64,000 nucleotides of DNA from Hyphomicrobiales bacterium (GTDB taxonomy: Bacteria > Pseudomonadota > Alphaproteobacteria > Rhizobiales > Beijerinckiaceae), in the NCBI GenBank assembly GCA_930633525.1, contig CAKNFP010000001.1, forward strand, positions 4,091,501 through 4,155,500, written 5' to 3'. Shown piece by piece: positions 7,645 through 13,464 of the stretch. The translations under genes and the position numbers were made by a program. Numbering within the stretch: position 1 is the first letter of the stretch; every line of letters begins with the position of its first letter. The notes under the pieces are model-generated. The model was not told where the DNA came from. It was given only the letters and a program-made list of their open reading frames with translations, and ran no database searches.

Positions 7645-8418
7645 ATGGCGATCACCCCAGACGATATCGGCACGAACATCGTGCCCACCGATCAACCGGC
7701 GCGACCCGGCAATGGCGACCGGAGGATGATCTCGGAGCTTACATCGTACGATGCAAAGTCCGGATCCGCCTCGCGCCATGATCCTACGGTTTTGGCTTAT
7801 GGGCATCTGGTCGCGGCGTATGGATTTTTCAACGAGCATCTCTTCGCGGGGGCGCTGCCGGGCTGCCTGATCACGATGCAGCGCAAGAAAGGTGCCCGCG
7901 GCTTCTTTCATGGGGATCGCTTCGGCAGCCGTGATCGTACCGAAACCGCCGACGAGATCGCGCTCAACCCGGCAACATTCGCGACGCGGGACGACAAGGG
8001 CATCCTGTCGACGCTCGTCCATGAGATGGCGCATCTCTGGCAGCATCATCACGGCACGCCATCCGGATCGGGCTATCACAATCGCGAATGGGCGGCGATG
8101 ATGGTCGAACTCGGCTTGATCCCCTCGCATACCGGCAAGCCCGGCGGTCGGCAGACTGGCAGGCGAGTGACGCACTTCATCCAGCCCGGCGGGCCTTTCG
8201 ATCGCGCCTGCGAGGCGTTGCTGCGCTCCGGCGTCCTCGTCGCGTATGTCCAGCGGGGCGATGACGAGGCGACCGAGACGGTCCGCGCCAAGAAGTTGGC
8301 GAGCAAGACCCGCTACACCTGCTCCGGCTGCGGTCTCAACGCCTGGGCCAAGCCCGGTATCCGATTGGTCTGCCAAGACTGCCGCCGGCCGCTTCTTCCT
8401 TCGTTCTCCCACGCCTGA
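7645..8418 (+). CDS. SprT-like zinc metalloprotease domain protein
   Basis: The 257-residue protein contains a SprT-like domain: the zinc-binding active-site motif HEMAH at residues 126-130, followed by a downstream histidine-rich helix (WQHHHG) and YHNREW, and a C-terminal zinc ribbon (CSGC near residue 227 and CQDC near 245). SprT/Spartan family proteins cleave proteins cross-linked to DNA in eukaryotes; bacterial homologues are poorly studied. Its presence next to a relaxase, which becomes covalently attached to DNA, makes a DNA-protein adduct role attractive but unproven. No good ribosome binding site precedes the ATG at 7645; an alternative ATG at 7726 has GGAGG directly abutting it. It overlaps nothing and is followed 8 bases later by the next gene. 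Confidence 0.85.
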   Translation: MAITPDDIGTNIVPTDQPARPGNGDRRMISELTSYDAKSGSASRHDPTVLAYGHLVAAYGFFNEHLFAGALPGCLITMQRKKGARGFFHGDRFGSRDRTETADEIALNPATFATRDDKGILSTLVHEMAHLWQHHHGTPSGSGYHNREWAAMMVELGLIPSHTGKPGGRQTGRRVTHFIQPGGPFDRACEALLRSGVLVAYVQRGDDEATETVRAKKLASKTRYTCSGCGLNAWAKPGIRLVCQDCRRPLLPSFSHA

Positions 8419-8426
8419 GGTCCATC

Positions 8427-9638
8427 ATGCCCGATCGTGACAAGCCCAAAGACGCCCCAGATCACATGGAAGTCCTGCTACGGATTCAGCTCTGGCTCCT
8501 CGGGTCTCGCGGAGAGCCCTTCGCGATCTTCGATCCAGCACTGATCGATGAAGCGGGCGAAAGCGAGGTGCGCGATCTTATCCGGCTGATGCCGACCGAA
8601 GAATTCGTCTTACTGGCGGTACCGGCGGAGTTGCTGCCGACGCTGTTACCGCTCCTGGCTCCGGACCATCGCACGATGTTTCGGGTCGGGCGTCCGCTGG
8701 TGATCGCGCCAATCGCGATTGAAGAACGCGAGGCGAATCCTCGCCATCGTCCCGTCGATACCGGGCCTGTCCAGGCTGCCAAGACCGCGCTCGCCGTACA
8801 GACTTTCCGGCTTTTGACGGCTCAGGAGGCTACTGAATTCGCGCGGAACAACCAGGCCCGCCTGCTGACCGACGCGGAAGTCATTAAACGTGCGAGGGAG
8901 GCGATCGGCGAAGCCGTCTGGCGCGATGGCTCCGACCCGGACGGGGCCGGCAAGGCCAAGCGCTTGAAGGGGCTGATCGACAGAGGGCGCCGGCCGGCGG
9001 CGAATTTCTTCGGCGTCGAGAATCCTCGCGACGTGGGTCAAGCCGAGGTAGACCGCATCGCCGAAAGGCTCGGGACGAGCTCGCCCGGCACCGTGCAGCG
9101 CCGGGAGATGACCGACGCACTCGCACGCGATCATCGCGAGCAGGTAGGCGGACTGGCCGATCACGAAGTCCGCGCTCGGGCGCATGAGGGAGCGATGGGG
9201 CGCTGGTCGGCTTCAGCGCGGAAAGGCGCGCCGATCGAATTCGCGGACGGGCTCGACGTGACAAATGGCATCGTCACGCGGCAGTCGGCCCCCACTCTAA
9301 TGCGGGTCGCACTCGGCGGCGAACTGAATCCCGCCGAAGTGCATCGCAATCTCGAGACGATGCGCGAGGTCTTCCAGGTCGGCGTGCTGATCGGGCGGTT
9401 GAGCCGGAGGCAGGCGATCGAGTTGACGCTCGGACAGGCCAAGATCCTGATTCAGTCGCTGGATGTTTTCGTCAGCCAGCTTCACGGTTCCGGCCAGCCG
9501 GAGACTGAGGCTGACGGCTGTGCGTGGTATCTGGCGGATGCGGCGTTGCGCTGCCACGATCTGGGCTTCTGGAACACCACGGTCGCGCGCATCCTCGAGA
9601 CCGGCAAGCCCGAAACGGTCATGCCGCGGGTCCCGTGA
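8427..9638 (+). CDS. Hypothetical protein of the mobile element (403 aa)
   Basis: This 403-residue soluble protein is not one I can assign to a family. The N-terminal ~100 residues are hydrophobic/alternating (ELLPTLLPLLAPDHR), the middle (residues 130-270) is charged and helical, and the C-terminal ~120 residues contain regularly spaced leucines (FQVGVLIGRLSRRQAIELTLGQAKILIQSLDVFVSQL) suggesting a helical bundle. It starts 8 bases after the SprT-like gene with GAGG before the ATG, so the two are very likely co-translated and may act together. Its stop codon overlaps the second copy of the repeated 14-base motif, which then starts the ParA transcription unit. Confidence 0.72.
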   Translation: MPDRDKPKDAPDHMEVLLRIQLWLLGSRGEPFAIFDPALIDEAGESEVRDLIRLMPTEEFVLLAVPAELLPTLLPLLAPDHRTMFRVGRPLVIAPIAIEEREANPRHRPVDTGPVQAAKTALAVQTFRLLTAQEATEFARNNQARLLTDAEVIKRAREAIGEAVWRDGSDPDGAGKAKRLKGLIDRGRRPAANFFGVENPRDVGQAEVDRIAERLGTSSPGTVQRREMTDALARDHREQVGGLADHEVRARAHEGAMGRWSASARKGAPIEFADGLDVTNGIVTRQSAPTLMRVALGGELNPAEVHRNLETMREVFQVGVLIGRLSRRQAIELTLGQAKILIQSLDVFVSQLHGSGQPETEADGCAWYLADAALRCHDLGFWNTTVARILETGKPETVMPRVP

Positions 9639-9650
9639 GTTAATCCCAAA
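9637..9650 (+). promoter_or_regulatory. Repeated element motif GAGTTAAYCCCAAA, copy 2
   Basis: GAGTTAATCCCAAA overlaps the stop codon of the 403-aa gene and lies 76 bases before the ParA-like gene. Between motif and gene there is a CCTGTC/GACAGG inverted repeat (about 9688-9709) whose 3' arm touches the AGGAAGGA ribosome binding site. Confidence 0.6.
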
Positions 9651-9712
9651 GCGGGCCGCTTGCCCGGTGCCAAAATCCTCCCTGTCGAAGTCATCTGACA
9701 GGAAGGACCCGC

Positions 9713-10552
9713 ATGCCTCGTTTGAAGCGCAATCTGATCAGCGGCACGGCGTTGCCGCTCATCATCGTGGCGAATGAGAAAGGCGGTCAGGGCAAGTCGC
9801 TCGTCTCGCTCGCGATCGCCGATCACGCCTATCTGCACGAAGCCCCGCTCGGCATCGCGCAGATCGATACTCAGCACCGGCTGGCCTATGCCCTCGGGCG
9901 CAGCGTCCTGACGATCGCGCCGGCCGCGAAAGACGCGCGGCGCGATCCCGCCGCCGAGGCGCGGTCGTTCACGCCGCTCTATACCATGATCGAAAAGGCG
10001 GCCGGACGCGGCGCCAGCGTGCTGATCGACACCGGCGCCAACCAGGCGTCGCGCTTCGCGCACTGGGCCGGACTGGTCGACCTGGCCGAAGACCTGACGC
10101 TCTGGAAGGTCGAGACCACGGTGATCGTTCCTTACGTGGCCGAGGCTGAAGCCATGCGGCAAGCGGCCCAGACGGCGAACTTTCTGCTGGACCGGATCCC
10201 GCAGGCCCGGCTCGTGCTCGTCGAGAACGAGCGGGACGGATTGTTCACCCACCTCCATCCGGCATCGGATGCCGCCAGCGTGCATCGTACGATGATCGCG
10301 CCCCTGAAAGCGCAGTCGACGACCTTGCGGATGCCGGCGATCGAGGCCGGCTCCTGGCGGCCCTTCGAAGCGTCGCGCTGCCGGTTCGTCCAGGTCGCTC
10401 AGATGCCGGTGGAGAAGGTCATGGCCCTGACCGGTCTGCCCCGCCCCGAAGCCAAGATCGCGCGCGGCGACGTCGCCGGCTGGACCGCGACCGCCTTCGA
10501 GGAACTCGATGGCGTGCTGCCCTGGAGCAAGCGCGGAGGCGGGCATGGTTGA
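9713..10552 (+). CDS. ParA/TraL-like ATPase
   Basis: The 279-residue protein has the deviant Walker A motif of ParA/MinD ATPases, NEKGGQGKSLV at residues 21-31 with the signature lysine K23 and catalytic K28, then an IDT segment (residues ~50) and a further VLIDTGAN motif near residue 103. Such ATPases act in DNA partition or, as TraL-type proteins, in conjugative transfer; the location directly upstream of membrane proteins and the coupling protein favours a transfer role. The start is supported by AGGAAGGA about 7 bases upstream. Its stop overlaps the next gene by 8 bases (ATG at 10545), indicating translational coupling. Confidence 0.82.
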   Translation: MPRLKRNLISGTALPLIIVANEKGGQGKSLVSLAIADHAYLHEAPLGIAQIDTQHRLAYALGRSVLTIAPAAKDARRDPAAEARSFTPLYTMIEKAAGRGASVLIDTGANQASRFAHWAGLVDLAEDLTLWKVETTVIVPYVAEAEAMRQAAQTANFLLDRIPQARLVLVENERDGLFTHLHPASDAASVHRTMIAPLKAQSTTLRMPAIEAGSWRPFEASRCRFVQVAQMPVEKVMALTGLPRPEAKIARGDVAGWTATAFEELDGVLPWSKRGGGHG

Positions 10553-10928
10553 GCGGCGCGGAGCCTTCGAGCGGGCAGCCAGGCTCGCGTCGACCGAAAG
10601 ACGCGACGGGGAGCAGGCCTTGGTGCAGCGCCTCGCCGATGATTTCCGGCGGGATTCAGGGGCGTTCGATCCGCGCCGACTGTCCTATCTCAGCCCGCTG
10701 GGCTGGGTCGACCTCCTGAAGACGCTGGAGATTTCTCCGGCCGGGGGCAAAAGGCCCTTCCTGAGCGGCTTGGCCGATACCCCGCAGCCGGATCAGTGGC
10801 TGGCTGCCGGATGGGCAAACCTGCGCCGGCCGGAACGGTCGGCCTGGCTCGCCGGTGTCGCATCCGGCTCCGCCTTTGGAATTCTGGTCCTGCTGTTCGC
10901 CTTCCTTGTGAGCTTCGCGTTCGGCTGA
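10545..10928 (+). CDS. Small membrane protein upstream of the coupling protein (127 aa)
   Basis: This 127-residue protein has a charged, arginine-rich N-terminal ~90 residues and one C-terminal membrane segment (SAFGILVLLFAFLVSFAFG). The ATG overlaps the ParA-like gene and has GGAGGCG upstream. The last ~35 residues (from RRPERSAWLAG) are repeated almost unchanged at the end of the next protein, because the DNA from about 10811 was tandemly duplicated. No family is recognised; by position (between a TraL-like ATPase and a coupling protein) it may be a conjugation-associated membrane protein. Confidence 0.68.
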   Translation: MVERRGAFERAARLASTERRDGEQALVQRLADDFRRDSGAFDPRRLSYLSPLGWVDLLKTLEISPAGGKRPFLSGLADTPQPDQWLAAGWANLRRPERSAWLAGVASGSAFGILVLLFAFLVSFAFG

Positions 10929-11950
10929 CCGCCGTCCCGCCATCATGGAGACATCGCGTGCCAACGGATAATCCTTTCCTCGAAGTCCGCTCGTACCGTC
11001 CGGCCGTTCTCGGTGCGGTCGCGACGGCCGCAACCGTTCTCATCCTCGGACTGCTTCTGTTGTTCGAGATCCGCCCGCCGCATGTTGTCGGATCGTTTGG
11101 ACCTGTTGATCTCGATCTGACCAGTCTCGCGTGGATCGGCGCGGTGATGCTCACCAGCGACGGTGGCCTGCCTGTCGTGCCGCAATGGATCGGGCTCGAG
11201 TGCCAGCCTGGCGTGAGTTCCCGCCTGATCGGCGTGATCGCGCAGTCGCATTCCGCACGGTTTCAGCTGGGCATACTCGCGGTAGCTGTTCTCTCCGCCG
11301 CTACGATCGCCTTCGTGAGCATCGTTTCGGCTACGCCGAAGCGGGAGCAAACGAAGACGCTCAAGAGCAATCGACCGCTATGGGCGATTCTGCGTCGGCC
11401 GGAGCGGTCGGCCTGGCTCGCCGGTGTCGCGTCCGGCTCCGCCTTTGGAATTCTGGTCCTGCTGTTCGCTTTGCTGCTGACCCTGACATTGGACTGACAC
11501 CCGTCCCGCCATCATGGAGACATTGCGATGCCCACGGATAATCCTTTCCTCGAAATCCGCTCGTATACCCCGGCCGTTCTCGGTGCGGTCGCGACGGCCG
11601 CAATCGTGCTCATTCTTGGATTGTTGTTGCTGTTCGAAATCCGCCCGCCGCGTGTTGTCGCATCGTTCGGGCCCGCCGAACTCGACCTGACCAGTCTCGC
11701 CTGGGTAGGCACCGTGGTGCTCACCAACGACGGCTGCCTGCCTGTGGTTTCGCATTGGATCGGGCTCGAGTGCCAGCCTGGCGTGAGTTCCCGCCTGATA
11801 GGCGTGATCGGGCAGTCGCACTCGGCGAAGTTTCAGCTGAGCATGCTCGCGGCAGCCGTCCTCTTAGCCGCGGCGATCACCTTCGTGAGCATCGTTTCGG
11901 CCACGCCGAAGCGGGAACAAGTGAAGACGCTAAAGGGTAAGCGACCCATT
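10811..11950 (+). repeat. Tandem duplication, two diverged units of about 570 bp
   Basis: Bases ~10811-11379 and ~11380-11950 are two head-to-tail copies offset by 569-570 bp, visibly about 85% alike. Each copy runs from the TM-tail coding end of the 127-aa gene, through its stop and a shared CCATCATGGAGACAT ribosome-binding segment, into the first ~140 codons of a coupling-protein N terminus. The second copy continues as the complete coupling protein; the first is fused at its end to another copy of the TM tail. Confidence 0.85.
10958..11497 (+). CDS. Chimeric coupling-protein anchor fragment (179 aa)
   Basis: This 179-residue protein begins with GTG after ATGGAGAC, exactly like the downstream coupling protein. 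Residues 1-~143 are homologous to the first ~143 residues of that coupling protein (two membrane segments and a periplasmic loop with GLECQPGVSSRLIG), with roughly 24 substitutions. The last ~35 residues, from RRPERSAWLAG, are homologous to the TM tail of the 127-aa protein upstream. It therefore lacks the ATPase domain and has three predicted membrane segments. Open reading frames and amino-acid-level conservation over a visibly diverged duplication suggest it is expressed, perhaps interacting with or interfering with the coupling protein; that role is inference. Confidence 0.7.
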   Translation: MPTDNPFLEVRSYRPAVLGAVATAATVLILGLLLLFEIRPPHVVGSFGPVDLDLTSLAWIGAVMLTSDGGLPVVPQWIGLECQPGVSSRLIGVIAQSHSARFQLGILAVAVLSAATIAFVSIVSATPKREQTKTLKSNRPLWAILRRPERSAWLAGVASGSAFGILVLLFALLLTLTLD

Positions 11951-13294
11951 TTCGATGCCGATGCGCGGGCGTCGCTGCGTACGGCGATTGCCAAGACCGG
12001 CCGGGCGTTGAAGCGCGGGCTCTGGCTCGTGCCGCATGTGCAGCTGACCTCCTCCGGGGAGGGCTACAATATGCTCGCACTCGGGACGCAGGGCTCGGGC
12101 AAATCGTCGACGCTGCGCGCGCTGATCGAACAGCTCATCGCCCGAGGCGATCAGGTCGTAATCCACGATTTCAAGGGCGATCTGACGGCGGGGCTCCCAT
12201 CCGACGATTTCATCCTGGTCGCTCCGCACGATGCGCGCTCATGGGTCTACGATATCGCGGCCGACATTCGAAACGCCCAACATGCGCGCGAATTCGCCGT
12301 CCACGCCGTCCCGACCTCGGCGAACGAAGCCATGTGGGCCAACGGCTCGCGTGCGGTTTGGGCCGATCTCGTGATGGCGCTGCGGGCCGACACAGACGGT
12401 CGTTGGGGTTGGATCGAGCTCAGGGATAGGTTGCTCTCGCCTGGCGCGACCATCAAGGCAGTGCTCGACCGGCACGGCGCGGCGAGCGCAAGCCGGCTCA
12501 TTTTCGGCAGCGACGACCCGGAGGAGAATCGCACGACCATGTCGGTTCTGATCACGATGTGGATCGCTGCGCTGACCGTCGTGCATCCGCTGGCGGAGGC
12601 CTGGGCCGAAGCGCAAGACGGACGCCGGTTCAGCCTGCGGAACTGGATCGATGGCGACGGCACGTTGCCACGCGTTCTCGTCCTTCAGAAATCCAGCGAG
12701 TATCCGGAACTAACGCAGCAGCTCAACGCATTCCTGATCGACCGCCTGGTCGGGCTCGCGCTGCGTTCGGGACGAGAGCGCAACCCGGCGACGAAACTGG
12801 CGCTGTGCCTCGACGAACTGCCCGAATGCGGTCGTCTCCATCGGCTTCCAAACCTCTTGAATATCGGTCGGGAATTCGGCGTCGTGACGGTCGCGGCGGT
12901 TCAGGACATCGCGCACCTGATCGAGCTCTACGGCGAGAATCTGACTCGCATTCTCCTCGCCCGGTTTCGGATCAAGCTCGTCCATCAGCTCGATGCCGGC
13001 GATACCGCGGAGCGCGTCGCCGGATGGCTCAAGCAACGGACGATCGAGTTCGATGGTCCCGAGCGCTACGACCCCGTTGCCAAGCGGAACGTCCGCGACA
13101 CCGTTCGTGAAACTTCTCCCGTTCTGGCTGAGGATCGTCTTGAGACCGAACTCGGCGTCCGGATGGAGAAAGGACAGCCCATTGTCCGGGCGATGATCCT
13201 GGGCTTGGGCAACCCCGCGATCCTCGATATTCCCGCCACCGGATGGCCCGATCGCCGCCTCGGCCATGAGCCGGCTCCCTGGCTCGATCCGTAG
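11528..13294 (+). CDS. Type IV coupling protein (TrwB/TraD-like DNA-pumping ATPase)
   Basis: The 588-residue protein has two N-terminal membrane segments (about residues 15-38 and 110-130) and a cytoplasmic P-loop ATPase domain: Walker A LGTQGSGKSSTL at residues 185-196, VIHDFKGD just after, and Walker B LALCLDELPECG near residue 430. This is the architecture of T4CPs that hand relaxase-bound DNA to a type IV secretion channel at the inner membrane. The ATG has ATGGAGAC upstream. The N-terminal 143 residues are duplicated in the preceding gene. It is upstream of the relaxase and of a 23-codon ORF. No mating-channel genes are seen in the window. Confidence 0.88.
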   Translation: MPTDNPFLEIRSYTPAVLGAVATAAIVLILGLLLLFEIRPPRVVASFGPAELDLTSLAWVGTVVLTNDGCLPVVSHWIGLECQPGVSSRLIGVIGQSHSAKFQLSMLAAAVLLAAAITFVSIVSATPKREQVKTLKGKRPIFDADARASLRTAIAKTGRALKRGLWLVPHVQLTSSGEGYNMLALGTQGSGKSSTLRALIEQLIARGDQVVIHDFKGDLTAGLPSDDFILVAPHDARSWVYDIAADIRNAQHAREFAVHAVPTSANEAMWANGSRAVWADLVMALRADTDGRWGWIELRDRLLSPGATIKAVLDRHGAASASRLIFGSDDPEENRTTMSVLITMWIAALTVVHPLAEAWAEAQDGRRFSLRNWIDGDGTLPRVLVLQKSSEYPELTQQLNAFLIDRLVGLALRSGRERNPATKLALCLDELPECGRLHRLPNLLNIGREFGVVTVAAVQDIAHLIELYGENLTRILLARFRIKLVHQLDAGDTAERVAGWLKQRTIEFDGPERYDPVAKRNVRDTVRETSPVLAEDRLETELGVRMEKGQPIVRAMILGLGNPAILDIPATGWPDRRLGHEPAPWLDP

Positions 13295-13331
13295 TCTCGC
13301 ATTCACGCAGTTCGCGTTCGGGAGATGGACG

Positions 13332-13403
13332 ATGTCGGATCGCCTCCTGTCGGAGAGCGATCCGATCGTCTTTAAGGCAGTCAAGCGGCGCTATGCGAGT
13401 TAA
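13332..13403 (+). CDS. Small ORF of 23 codons after the coupling protein
   Basis: An ATG at 13332 with GGGAG about 8 bases upstream opens a 23-residue frame ending in KAVKRRYAS with its TAA inside the third copy of the repeated motif. The peptide is basic at its C terminus. It could be a genuine small protein or a translated leader linking the coupling protein and relaxase genes. No homologue is recognised. Confidence 0.35.
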   Translation: MSDRLLSESDPIVFKAVKRRYAS

Positions 13404-13410
13404 TCCCAAA
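13397..13410 (+). promoter_or_regulatory. Repeated element motif GAGTTAAYCCCAAA, copy 3
   Basis: GAGTTAATCCCAAA lies 68 bases before the relaxase start and overlaps the stop of the 23-codon ORF, the same arrangement as copy 2 where the motif overlaps the previous stop codon. Confidence 0.6.
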
Positions 13411-13440
13411 CTTTGAAGGCGCCCTGCCGGCTAATTCGAA

Positions 13441-13461
13441 GGCCTCCTGTCATCGGAGGCC
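13441..13461 (+). promoter_or_regulatory. Hairpin covering the relaxase ribosome binding site
   Basis: GGCCTCC (13441-13447) pairs perfectly with GGAGGCC (13455-13461) across a 7-base loop. The 3' arm contains the GGAGG ribosome binding site, 5 bases before the TTG start codon of the relaxase gene, so folding should limit relaxase translation. Confidence 0.6.
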
Positions 13462-13464
13462 ATC

